The position numbers were made by a program, and so were the translations under genes. From Chaetoceros tenuissimus (lineage: Eukaryota > Bacillariophyta > Thalassiosirophyceae > Chaetocerotales > Chaetocerotaceae): 64,000 nucleotides of DNA. The DNA lies in the NCBI GenBank assembly GCA_021927905.1, contig BLLK01000038.1, positions 2,046,001 to 2,110,000 of the forward strand, written 5' to 3'. The number at the start of each line of letters is the position of its first letter. Position 1 is the stretch's first letter. Shown piece after piece: positions 37,104 to 46,486 of the stretch. The notes beneath the pieces are model-generated. The model worked only from the letters and a program-made list of their open reading frames with translations. It did not search any database and was not told where the DNA came from.

Positions 37104-40100
37104 ATGGAGAATGTTGAGAAGGATGCGATGAAGAATGTTGATGATCCTAGTACCGATAAGGTTGAATTACAAGCGATGGAGAACGAGGGAGAACAAGAAA
37201 GGGGAATGAAGTCTCCTCCTAAGAATACAACACTGGATAAAAGCAAGAAGAATGAGAAGAAAGAGGATACACCTTTCTCTGTTGATAAAACCCATTCTGG
37301 AGAAAAAAGACGTCAAACCCCTTTTTCAATATTCTCAAGTGATAAGAAAGCAAAGTTAGATACGATATCCACCATAGAACCCCTTTCAATAATTGGAACT
37401 GAGAAGCGACAGAAAACAATAACAATAGAGACACCTCTTAGTGTTGAAGGAAACAATGAGAAAAATATTTCTAAAAAACTCTATTTCAATGAGTTGGAAA
37501 CTATTCAAGAGTGTCAACAGAACGAAGCGCCTACTTCAGTCTCTGCTCTACCAGCGTCTAGTGGGACTTATACCCCCATGACTCCTATGATTCAACGATC
37601 GCCAGTATATTCAACTCCTATGGTGAAAGAAGGAACTTTGAATACTAACATCATTCCCATGGATGTTCAAGCGGTTTCAATAATACGCTCACTTGGAGAT
37701 ATGGTAAAAAATGCAAGTGGAAAGGAGGCTGTACAGTTTCTTTCTTTGTACGTCGATGCTGGATTGACCAAGAAGGATGCAGAAGAAATGACTGGACGGA
37801 AGATCCATGGGAGGCTGTGGGCAAAGGCAAGACGTCACTGTAATTATCCTGGTCCAGGAAAGCAAGTTGTGGAAACATTTTGGAAAAATCATCGGAAACG
37901 GATTGGAGACGAACAACTAATTGAATTCATGGAATGGTTGAGGGCTGCAGACCTTATTCAAAATTTGTCGTATGGGCAGAAAGTAGTACAGTTTTCAAAT
38001 GGTCGACATGTGGCTATTGAGTCTGTCAAACGCACTGATCTCATACGAAATATTGTAAAAAAGTATTATGAATTTATGGAAAGTCGTGGAGAGGAGGAGA
38101 ACGCTATTGATGATGTCGATGACGATGATGACGATGAGATTCCAAATCTTGCAGAAAGATCACCAGAGGGTTATGATAGTGAAAGCGATGACGATGACGA
38201 TGAATTTGAGGCAGAAATAGACTTTGTAGGTGAGGATTTCCTTTTCGTTTTACCGTGACTTCATTATATATAAATTCTCACTTTTCTATTCCAAACCAGA
38301 TGACGATAGATGTTCCGCTACGTGTGCAAAGACAAGTCGAAGATGTCTTCTTCATCAGAACCACATTAACAAAGATGGTAGAAATAGTAGGCATAAATTT
38401 ACTCCAAGGCATATGCTTAGCCCATCTACTATAGAGAAGCTTCTGAAAACACTTACATCGGGAGGAATCAAGTCCAGGGCTGGATTGGATAACATTGATG
38501 TTGAGAAAGGGCATGAGAATTTCGAAGCTATGAAAAATCTCATTGATACAATGTGCACAATGCTTGGCGACGATAACAAAAAGAAAACTCTGAAAGAAAA
38601 AGTCGAGGGGATCGTCGTATTCCACAAAGTCCATTTTGAGCGACATCTGAAAGCAAAGTCGAACAGACACAGTTGCATGTGTCTACATTGTGGGTTCTAT
38701 TCCACGGATGACCCAATTCAATGTCCTACTGACCACTGCACTGTACCTTGTCAAGACTGTCAAGACAGTTTTGCAATCTTTGGAGAAATGACTAAACTTT
38801 TTGAAGAAGTGCAGGAACGCTTTGGAGATAATGAAAGTCAGCCATGGCTGCAAGACGACATATTGCTTTGGGGGAGTCAAATCAAGGACTTCTCTCAAAA
38901 CCTGAGGGATTATCGCGCTCACCTAGCCGATAAGGTTAGCGAAGCAAATTTCGACGACAAAGACAGAGATCTAGGAGAAGGTGAGGCTCTTGTAGTCATT
39001 GACTACAAAATGAAAGTTCTTCCGAGAAGCTTTCGTGAAAAAATGAAAGATTGGTATTCGAAAAGAGGAATTAGTATTCTCGGGGTCGAAATTCACATCA
39101 TTGTGAATGGAGAAAGGAAAGTGTTCTACCATTTCTTTATCTCAGATGATGTGAATCAAGATGCAGAAGCTGTCTTGTGCGCAAAGCACTTTCTTTATTC
39201 CAAGGTGCTTCCAAGATATGGGATCAAAACTGTGAAATTTCGATGTGATGGTGCTGGTTGCTTTTCTTCTCAAGAAGCAAAGTCTTCTATGAAGCTTTGG
39301 GACGATCTTGCTCGAAATGCAGCAGCTAATGATAATGTCTTCTGCTACGAGACTGCCTACAAAGTCATGGTTGCTGGTTGCGGAAAAACCGCACTTGATG
39401 GGATGTTTGGCATTATGACTATGCATCTCATTCGCCTAGTAAACTGTGGTAATTCATTTAACAATGCCGATGAATTGTTTCGACTCTTGGCTGCGTATCC
39501 TCTGCATCGATCTTACTATCACCGTTTCGAACCAGATCGAGAGTTACTTGTCTGGCCAAAAGCTTCAAAGGATCTGCATTTGAAACAATTTCACCATTTA
39601 AAATTAGATAGTAAGAATGGGGAGGTCATTGGAAAGATCCATAGTGATCTTTCCACTGATATAGTCTTCACTTTGGACAAAACCGATGGATTTGCTCGCA
39701 AAAAGTTCTCGATGTTGCAATATGATCATATCCCAATTTCAGAACAAAATGGTGAGTTCGTTGGACCAAGTATTTTTACTTTCGCGCCCTTCAGAGTCTC
39801 ACATACCCATACATGCAATAGCCACAAAAGACCCTTGTGTGCATGTCAAAGAAACTTCATTTCCTTATGATTCCTTGACAAAAGAACTGCTGAGTATGCT
39901 AACCAATGCTCCATCGAGAGATCCAAGGTCTATACAGGAGCGAATTTTAGAACAGACCAATGATCGAATCAACAAAAGCGAAGATTTGGTTAGTAAAAAA
40001 TGGGAAAAATATAAAGAAGAAATGAAAATGAGTGGGTATCTTTGTTGTCCTGAAACAGATGAAAAAACAATGAATAAATGCACTTGTATCTTCAAATCTG

Positions 40101-40171
40101 AAAAGGCTCTACAGAAACATATTGCTGAGAAAAGGCATGTATGTTGTAGACTAGTGAATTTGTTGAGGTAA
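37104..40171 (+). CDS. Transposase of the TTAA element, interrupted by LTR insertion
   Basis: Exons 37104-38229, 38300-39751 and 39795 onward. Introns are 70 nt (GTGAGG donor, AACCAG acceptor) and 43 nt (GTGAGT donor, CCTTCAG acceptor); both restore frame exactly. The Asp/Lys/Thr-rich N-terminus ends in an acidic run (DDDDDDE). The middle has a Cys/His cluster (CMCLHCGFYSTDD, CPTDHCTVPCQDCQD). The likely RNase-H-like nuclease core has three acidic blocks: VVIDYKMKVL, KFRCDGAGCFSSQEAK and GCGKTALDGMFGIM. A C2H2 finger (CTCIFKSEKALQKHIAEKRH) follows. The G-x-GKT-x-LDGxFG block is striking and also seen in many unassigned algal transposon proteins, as far as I recall. The coding region is cut at 40142 by the LTR remnant and continues at 40887, so this copy is not expected to make a full enzyme. 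Confidence 0.78.
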
Positions 40172-40319
40172 TTGCTACTAAGTAATTAGCGAAATAAATG
40201 AACTAGTTACACAGGTGAGATCAAGAGAGCAACGGAAATGCTGAATCTTGAGTAATCGGTAAATAGCTTGCCATGTATGCGGCTAGGTTGCTAGCCAGTT
40301 GGAGCTGGCGTTTATAACA
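40142..40319 (-). repeat. LTR (3' LTR in element orientation)
   Basis: 178 bp, TG...CA ends in element orientation (TGTTATAAACGCC start, CTACAACA end). Identical to 40704-40881. Confidence 0.93.
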
Positions 40320-40685
40320 CACCCTCGCTAGGCGCGTATGTGGAAGTTGTTTACGGATTGAAGGCCATTGCTGGTCAATCATTGCATTGATTCGTTGCAA
40401 ATATTTGTATCTCATCTTCTGGTGCACTGCTGGATGGTGATGTTTTGTAAAATAATCAGCTAAATTTTCTATACCCTTTCTCCAAATCAGTTTGAACTGC
40501 TTTTGTTGAATTCGATCTTCGAGCCAATGGTATCTCATGTCCCATGCTTTTGCTCGTTTTGGTTTCATAAGTTTTGTTAGGAGGCCATGAGAAGAAGCAT
40601 TGTCTGTGACTAAAGGTGTTCCATCGTCAGGTTGGGGGTGGTCTAAAAATTCAAGATCATTTCGCATTGGTACACCATTCTGCAT
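40221..40685 (-). pseudogene. Copia RNase H tail inside the LTR remnant
   Basis: The peptide contains the typical end of Copia pol: DMRYHWLEDRIQQKQFKLIW followed by an ENLADYFTKHHH block. This places the element in Ty1/Copia. It is only the last part of pol and runs into the LTR. It is a fossil piece of a reduced element, not a working gene. Confidence 0.85.
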
Positions 40686-40703
40686 TATTTTCGCAATTAC
40701 TTA

Positions 40704-40881
40704 TGTTGTAGACTAGTGAATTTGTTGAGGTAATTGCTACTAAGTAATTAGCGAAATAAATGAACTAGTTACACAGGTGAGATCAAGAGAGCAACGGAAA
40801 TGCTGAATCTTGAGTAATCGGTAAATAGCTTGCCATGTATGCGGCTAGGTTGCTAGCCAGTTGGAGCTGGCGTTTATAACA
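40704..40881 (-). repeat. LTR (5' LTR in element orientation)
   Basis: 178 bp, identical to 40142-40319; the target duplication ATGTA follows at 40882-40886. Confidence 0.93.
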
Positions 40882-40886
40882 ATGTA

Positions 40887-41690
40887 TACCCAACAGTTGA
40901 CTTGGAAACTAATCTTCACTTACTCCATCTTGAAGGAAAAATTGCTTTTTGCCTAGCAACAGGCACGATGACAAATCGATCCGAGATAGCTGATGAAAGT
41001 AAGTATAAAATTCGGGAAGGTGAAGAGATGAGTAGTCACGAAGAATGGTTTTCAAAGGGTTGTTACAATCCTAGTCGGGGGAGTAATTTCCAAGCTAGTG
41101 AGGCATTGTTGAAAGACTTGAAAACTTTATTTTTTGCAGGGTTTGAAACTGAGAACCGGGAGAAATCTGCTGCCAACAAGTATACCGCGGCTCAAGCATT
41201 AACGTATCTTGCAAATTTGAAGACGCAACATGGGAGACGCAAGTATAGTTGTGATCCACAAAATCTAAACGGTCCATTACCAACACAGGCATACATAAAG
41301 GGCTGGTTCAGTCGTAAGGCCAACGATCTTAAACAAGAAGCATTAGCCAGCAATGGAGATTTTACTCAATTAACCAAGTCAAAATTGAAAGAATTGATAA
41401 GGAAGAAATTTCAACTGGTCAAAGTCACAGAAAAGGCTGTTCTTATCCGGCTTCTACAAATCAGTTCTCGAATGCAAACAGATGAAGGCTTAGATTGCTC
41501 GGGAAAAACACTTGGTGAGATGAAAGAAGAGTGTGAAAACTTGGGTATTCCGACTGAAGGTAGGGATTCTTGGATTCATCTGCTAAATTTGGAATTTTCT
41601 CTTAATAAGCTTCAAGAGAATACAGAGTTGATGAATGTTGTTCGCGATACAAGGAGAGAGGAGTTGGTATGCGAAAGGGGGGATAACTAA
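40887..41690 (+). CDS. Distal part of the TTAA-element transposase gene
   Basis: An open frame beginning directly after the second target duplication of the LTR remnant, in the same frame as the exon that the remnant interrupts. It is therefore the C-terminal part of the transposase gene rather than a gene of its own; it has no ATG near its start. The protein has a region around NKYTAAQALTYLANLKTQ and a helix-rich part (LTKSKLKELIRKKFQLVKV, LDCSGKTLGEMKEECENLGI), which could be a small DNA-binding domain of SAP type (inference). It ends 41 bases before the convergent stop of the next gene. Confidence 0.65.
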   Translation, partial: YPTVDLETNLHLLHLEGKIAFCLATGTMTNRSEIADESKYKIREGEEMSSHEEWFSKGCYNPSRGSNFQASEALLKDLKTLFFAGFETENREKSAANKYTAAQALTYLANLKTQHGRRKYSCDPQNLNGPLPTQAYIKGWFSRKANDLKQEALASNGDFTQLTKSKLKELIRKKFQLVKVTEKAVLIRLLQISSRMQTDEGLDCSGKTLGEMKEECENLGIPTEGRDSWIHLLNLEFSLNKLQENTELMNVVRDTRREELVCERGDN

Positions 41691-41730
41691 TAAAAGTAAT
41701 TGTTGTTATGTTATTAGTTTCCCTTTTTTG

Positions 41731-43326
41731 TTAGTTTCCCTTCTTAAGTTTCTCACGTAGTTCTTTTTCCAATGTTTTTACTTGCTTTCTCCTTGGTTTG
41801 AATGGGTCTCCAATGTACTTCCAATACAGATCCTGCAACTTTTCATGTTTCTTTGGATCCGACCTTGCGCTATCAATCATTTGCTCAGTGAGTTCTTCAC
41901 TTTGAGCTGTACCTAAAGAGCTTTGAGCTGTAGATGCTGACCTCTTCCTGTTAGTAATGTACATCTTCGAATCTTCATCATGAAATGGGCAATAATACAT
42001 AGACTCGTAGCCATTCTTTGTTCCGCATGGTAAACAGAATGGAATTTTGCACTCTCTACACAGGTGATTGGTTGTTCGCGTTCTGCAAAAGGGACAAAGA
42101 GTACATTGGTAACGTTTATCCCTAACTTGCTTCCCTGCATCGTCCACATACTTTTCTGAGAAAGTGTTGAAGTCATCAGAGACTAGATCATTTGGAATTA
42201 CATTGGGTCCACCATCTCTAGCATCGTTAATAGTTACAGAAGGAGGAGAGGGTGCAGGAGAGCGCAAGTCTTCATCAACTTGGTTCTCTGAATGACTATC
42301 ACTTTGAGAGGCCTGTTCCGAACTACTACTAACTCGGGCAGAAATATCCAATTCACCTTCCGGCTCAAAAGGAAACTTTGCATCATCCAGGACTTTCTTT
42401 TGAAGAGCATTCAATTTAAGCTTCTCTTTGCGAATACAAGCTATAGCTTTCTCCAAGTTGGGTCCCTGTGATGCTGGTTCCTTGAAGGTCTTATTATTCT
42501 TAGTGTAGACACCGATTGCATATTGGAATGCTTCTTCAACAGAGATAAACCATGGAAAGTTCACTGCTTCAAGAAAAAGCATGTGTGTATCAGTGAGTTT
42601 TCCTTTCTTTTGCAACTCAATGACTCTGCCAATATCAACTTTCTTTCCAGCAGAAAGAACATCGTAGGGAGGTGATTCAAAACCATGAGCCTGAGCCAAT
42701 TCCATAAGACTCTCGCAAAACTTCTGAACAAAACTATCTATTGACTCTTCTTCGTTGCTACTTCCTGCATTGTTTGAACGAGAATCTTGAGTGCTTCTTG
42801 CGTTGCTTTCAGTTGCAAGATTGGTGCTAGTCGCCTCCTTCATTTTTGCCTTTCCTTTCTTTACACTTCCGGACTTTTTAATTTCTTCATAGAGTTGTGG
42901 ATTCGTTTCCATTTGTCCAAGAACTTCATCAAAGTTAGACAAGCCAGCTGCTTGAAGCGTTTTTGCACTACGGTATGCCTCACTGTGTTCCCCACGAATT
43001 TTAGCATTCCAAATTTGGTTCCCGACCCATTTTCCAACTTCGTACATTCTAGATTTTGTCTTGTCCTCTTTATTAGCAAATGGATACTGTTGGTCGGTTC
43101 GTATGTGCACTTTTGCTGTTTCCCAGTCTTTTCTTCCTTCTTCCTTCCATTCGTTCCTTTGCTTTTCAATAAGATGTTTGATTGCCCTAATGTAATTCCG
43201 AGATTTCATTTGCGGATTTCTCTTTCTCTTTTTGTCTTGTGGTTGCTGATCTACTTGATTCCCATCTTCTACACTCTCATCGAAACTTACTTCATGTGGA
43301 GCTGTACTATCATCGTTAGATGTCAT
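41731..43326 (-). CDS. Accessory zinc-finger protein of the TTAA transposon
   Basis: 531 residues, uninterrupted. The N-terminal half is acidic then basic (KKRKRNPQMKSRNYIRAIKH), with a helical region (GKWVGNQIWNAKIRGEHSEA). A low-complexity Ser/Asp linker follows. A C-terminal Cys-rich module starts QCTLCPFCRTRTTNHLCREC and continues IPFCLPCGTKNG, with spacing like the zinc finger at the end of piggyBac-type transposases (C-x2-C, T-T-x-x-x-C-x2-C, C-x2-C). That resemblance plus the TTAA target is suggestive, but no DDD nuclease core is present here. It lies between the transposase and the small acidic gene and probably helps end binding (inference). It shares a 247-base divergent promoter with the gene at 43574. 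Confidence 0.7.
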   Translation of the reverse strand: MTSNDDSTAPHEVSFDESVEDGNQVDQQPQDKKRKRNPQMKSRNYIRAIKHLIEKQRNEWKEEGRKDWETAKVHIRTDQQYPFANKEDKTKSRMYEVGKWVGNQIWNAKIRGEHSEAYRSAKTLQAAGLSNFDEVLGQMETNPQLYEEIKKSGSVKKGKAKMKEATSTNLATESNARSTQDSRSNNAGSSNEEESIDSFVQKFCESLMELAQAHGFESPPYDVLSAGKKVDIGRVIELQKKGKLTDTHMLFLEAVNFPWFISVEEAFQYAIGVYTKNNKTFKEPASQGPNLEKAIACIRKEKLKLNALQKKVLDDAKFPFEPEGELDISARVSSSSEQASQSDSHSENQVDEDLRSPAPSPPSVTINDARDGGPNVIPNDLVSDDFNTFSEKYVDDAGKQVRDKRYQCTLCPFCRTRTTNHLCRECKIPFCLPCGTKNGYESMYYCPFHDEDSKMYITNRKRSASTAQSSLGTAQSEELTEQMIDSARSDPKKHEKLQDLYWKYIGDPFKPRRKQVKTLEKELREKLKKGN

Positions 43327-43470
43327 GGCTTTCGTTATTCAAATTTGCTATAGATTTCCGTACAATCAATCATTCAATTACTTTAAGAGTAAATTCTATT
43401 TGTATTCTCCATTTCAATCAACAATACGTAGTTTCCATGTCACGTCACGTCAATCCAATCCAATTCAATC

Positions 43471-43515
43471 GAAATCTCCACGCTACGAATCTCCACGCTA
43501 CGAATCTCCACGCTA
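43471..43515 (+). repeat. 15-bp tandem repeat, three copies
   Basis: Three copies of TCTCCACGCTACGAA (the last diverging at its end) in the divergent promoter between the two accessory genes of the transposon. Confidence 0.85.
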
Positions 43516-43573
43516 TTGATTACTTCTATTCCAACACATTCCACAAAATAGACAGATAATAAAAGGTAATCAA

Positions 43574-44236
43574 ATGGAAAGATCATCTAGACCATCTAGA
43601 CGCCCTCGGCTACTCCGTATTACTCCATTCTATGTTGGTGAAATCGTAAGAGAAGACGATGGTCCACAATATCGTGAAGGAGAGATTGTTAGTATCCAAG
43701 CTGATGGACGGGTCAGGGTTAGATGGAATGATAGACAAGAGAGAACTTACCTTGAGGGAGATGTCCTTGACATGGTTCTGTATCAACACAACCATATCAA
43801 CAACTTTAACAGGGAGCAAGAAGAAGGTGCACAGGCACTCCTCAATCAAGAGGAAGAAGTAGGAGACGAGATACAAGAAGAAGTACCAGTAGAAGCACCA
43901 GCTGCTCACGAGGAAGAGGAAGTAGAAGCACCGGCTGCTCACGAGGAAGAGGTTCAAGTAGAAGCACCAGCTGCCGAAGAAGAAACACCTGTAAATGAAG
44001 ATGTAGAAGAAGAAAAGGAGGAAGAAGATAGTCTTGGTGGAGATTATCGTAGTGCAGCTAGTTCTTCAGATGAAGAGTCTGACGGAACAAATGAAGACCT
44101 TGCACCCAACGATACACCTGCTAGACCTACACTCGCCTCATCTACAGGTATCACCCCTGCTATGAGTAGGATGAGACTCAATGGTGATTGCGAATGTGGA
44201 CAACAGCTACCATGCTTGTTTTGCCTTAAATTTTGA
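43574..44236 (+). CDS. Small acidic Tudor/SH3-like protein of the TTAA transposon
   Basis: 220 residues. The first ~70 look like a small beta-barrel reader: YVGEIVREDDGPQYREGEIV followed by ADGRVRVRWNDRQERTYLE, in the style of Tudor, chromo-barrel or SH3-like folds. A long Glu-rich region with EAPAAHEEE repeats follows, and a C-terminal Cys motif CECGQQLPCLFCLKF. That last motif is encoded inside the right TIR, and the left TIR carries the same code in mirror image. Its job in transposition is unknown; a chromatin- or DNA-end-binding cofactor is plausible. No catalytic residues are visible. Confidence 0.68.
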   Translation: MERSSRPSRRPRLLRITPFYVGEIVREDDGPQYREGEIVSIQADGRVRVRWNDRQERTYLEGDVLDMVLYQHNHINNFNREQEEGAQALLNQEEEVGDEIQEEVPVEAPAAHEEEEVEAPAAHEEEVQVEAPAAEEETPVNEDVEEEKEEEDSLGGDYRSAASSSDEESDGTNEDLAPNDTPARPTLASSTGITPAMSRMRLNGDCECGQQLPCLFCLKF

Positions 44237-44459
44237 ACTTGATGTGGATGTTGATGTGTCGCGAGTACTCCCACCTTGAGGAAGTACAAGGGAGGGGGTC
44301 CAGTGATACATAGTGAAATAAAATAAAACCAGAGATTTTCTTACTTTTTTCTTACGGTTTTCTTACAGATTTTCTTACTTTTGGTCAAATTTTCTTACTT
44401 TTTTTCTTACTTTTTTCTTACTTTTTCTTACTTCCTTCCACTGTTACAAAAATCAGGTC
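44201..44459 (-). repeat. Right long TIR of the TTAA transposon
   Basis: Reverse complement of 36804-37079 with a diverged middle. The outer part holds mirrored TTTCTTAC units (44336-44432). The inner part overlaps the last codons of the gene at 43574-44236. Confidence 0.88.
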
Positions 44460-44463
44460 TTAA

Positions 44464-45351
44464 AAGCTTTTCGTAAGACGAGATCGTCACTTTTTCAAAT
44501 ATTTGGTGTTGAATTGCAACCATATTTCTTGCCACAAAATGAGTTGTCGATTCCAACAAGTTACATACTGTTCATTTAAATAGTTTTCGAAAGATCCGTG
44601 TATTTAGATGAATTGTAGATTGACTGTAAAATGACTTATTTGAGTGTATAGAAGACAATGGTCGATTCATGATTCGAAATTGGCTTCAGATTCACTCGAT
44701 TTCACAGACCAATGACGGAGATTGCGTCATTGTTGGTACAGTCTGTACGTACGATAAAGAATCAAAGAAAACATGGTTGAGAATGCTATTGCGATATCAA
44801 TATTATAATGATTCTATGGCTAAACTAATTACATATTCATTCAGACAAACACTTCAAGAATATATTTGTAACTTCTCAGAATCGACAACTCATTTTGTAG
44901 CGAGAAATATGGTTTCGATTAAACTGTGAGATAACCGAAGTAAGCTACTTTGGAGGCTAATTTCTCGACTCAGAAAGCTTCCGAGATTTTTTCGAGTACA
45001 GTTTTGAAACAAGCGTAAAAAGATCTTTTAGGAAGGTATTACTACTTTATTGTCAGTCGATTGGAGCCGAAATTAGCATTTTCACTTTGCAGCAAAAACT
45101 CACAAAAAATTTGTATTCTTACGTGACACCACTGTTAATCATTCTTATTCAGATGGACCATTCAAAGCATGATCCATAACAAAACCATCACTTATTCTTT
45201 CGGAGCTTTCACCAAAATCAACTCTCTCCTTCCCAAAGATTTCACTAGCTTTGTATTCAAAGTTGGCTTTATTCGTCACCTTGTCCAGAAAAAGCCGAAG
45301 CATTCATATTAATTCTCTCATCATCTTCTTTTATTTCTCCAGAAAGAATAT
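44464..45351. other. Spacer right of the TTAA transposon
   Basis: About 0.9 kb. The first ~530 bases up to 44990 would be the body of the MITE-like element whose left arm is 36770-36802. Beyond it the sequence up to 45351 contains degraded tail sequence of a GPCR-like gene (for example NASAFSGQG on the minus strand). An 86-codon frame at 44669-44929 has no recognisable feature. Confidence 0.45.
44958..44990 (-). repeat. Outer inverted repeat, right arm
   Basis: Perfect 33-base reverse complement of 36770-36802. Confidence 0.75.
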
Positions 45352-45726
45352 CTACACTCTCTCTTCCTTCAATTTTCGTCTTGGATGATAATAAGAATAA
45401 AAGTTTTCATTCACATCTTTACCAAACTCACTCACAAGACCATGACTTTTGCTGTTTGAATCAATATTAGCATCATTTGAAGTCTCTAGTCCAGACAATG
45501 CCGAAACATTCATTCTCTCTCCCAATTCCTCACTAATATCTTCCAAGTTTCTAATTAGTAATTCAGCATTCAATGTGTCCAACCCATAACCAGGATCACA
45601 ACTAGTATAGTAATATCCAAAAGGTTCTCGACTACTCTTGTCTGATCGTAGCGGCTGCGGCTGCTGGTTCGTCAAGGAAGGTCTTTGTTCCATATTCGGT
45701 GCATCACCGCCTGCTTGAAGTACCAT
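45352..45726 (-). pseudogene. Relic of a GPCR-like receptor tail
   Basis: The peptide MVLQAGGDAPNMEQRPSLTN and the later REPFGYYYTSCDPGYGLDTL, ERMNVSALSG closely match the cytoplasmic tail of the receptor at 34209-35858 (MVLKAGGEAPNMEQ, REPFGYYYHNCDPSQVLDSL, VRMNVSTFSG). None of the seven helices is present upstream, so it is a 3' fragment of a duplicated receptor gene. It lies on the same strand as that receptor, on the other side of the transposon. The frame is still open over 124 codons, pointing to a fairly recent duplication. Confidence 0.8.
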
Positions 45727-46486
45727 CGAACAGCTCTGACTGAAAATTGCTACTGTTGTGAACTTGAAGTAGAGGAAAGTAGCATATGTACATTGTAGTA
45801 GCAGTTCAATAGGCCATTTTTTGACTTAAACTTACATTTAAAATCGTAAATAGACACATAGTAAATGTCGTGAATATTATGCAGTCATTTTTGTACATAG
45901 TAACTTTCATTATCAAGTAAAAAATCTTGATGCATCCTGGAGTATAATCATCAACAGTGAAATTTCTATGATGGTGAAGATAGTGTTCACTTCCTTAAAA
46001 ATCATTACAGCTATAACATTCACGTTGATAGCCATACTTGCTAATCTCAGTTTCTTTTCTCTGCTTGCATTCGTTTCTCCCTGATTGACGTGTAGGAATT
46101 TTTATTTGTAAACGATATCGCTAAAATTTTAATTCCAAAAAGGAGCTTATAAGTTTTTTAAGGTACATAGTAAAGTCAACAAGTATAGTGAAGTGATGGT
46201 GATAAAGAATAAGTGGTGATAAAGAATAAGATTGTGAATTCCAATTTCTCGTTCAGATGCATGATTTGTACTGGCTGTATTGATAAGTAGAACTGAAGTA
46301 ATGCATATCTGTGTTTTATTGTAATTATGAACAATCAATATTGTGGTCTAGGAGTGCTCCAATATAAGCAATGGCAATACATATTATTACACTGATGAAT
46401 GTAAATGAGAAATGTGAGTATTGATTACTCAAATATGCTGCAAAAAAGAGTTATTGTTTACCTTATTTCTATTTCCGTTATCTACT
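45727..46486. other. Spacer between receptor relic and pirin gene
   Basis: 760 AT-rich bases. No receptor helices, gene or repeat recognised; short direct repeat AGTGGTGATAAAGAATAAG near 46195-46230. Confidence 0.4.

Larger units (their letters stand above)
40142..40881 (-). mobile_element. Copia (Ty1) LTR retrotransposon remnant, TRIM-like, young
   Basis: Two 178-bp direct LTRs (40142-40319 and 40704-40881) bound only 384 internal bases. The flanking 5-bp duplication is ATGTA (40137-40141 and 40882-40886). The internal part keeps the end of a Copia-type RNase H on the minus strand, so the element is heavily reduced and cannot move by itself. The two LTRs look identical to me over their whole length, so the insertion is very recent. 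It landed inside the transposase gene of the TTAA transposon. This fits a TRIM-like internal-deletion derivative mobilised by a larger relative. Confidence 0.92.
36804..44459 (+). mobile_element. 7.7-kb TTAA-flanked DNA transposon with three genes
   Basis: Ends start GACCTGATTTTTGTAACAGT and are long inverted repeats (36804-37079 and 44201-44459). TTAA flanks both sides (36800-36803 and 44460-44463), the target used by piggyBac and Kolobok-type transposons. The terminal 5'-GA fits Kolobok better than the CCC ends of piggyBac, but the transposase is not clearly either, so superfamily stays open. Contents: a spliced transposase gene (from 37104), a minus-strand zinc-finger gene (41731-43326) and a plus-strand small acidic gene (43574-44236). 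A Copia-derived LTR remnant is inserted at 40142-40881. I see no capsid, polymerase or integrase gene, so it is a plain DNA transposon. Confidence 0.85.

Noticed and set aside
37104-40171. Frameshift in the transposase near 39.75-39.8 kb
   Set aside because: A 43-nt GT-AG intron (39752-39794) restores the frame exactly, so no break is needed there.
36804-44459. Polinton-like or virus-related element
   Set aside because: Long TIRs and several genes raised the idea, but no DNA polymerase, integrase, capsid or packaging gene is visible and the target is TTAA; a DNA transposon fits better.
44669-44929. 86-codon frame right of the TTAA transposon
   Set aside because: No recognisable features and it lies in what is probably the body of a MITE-like element.
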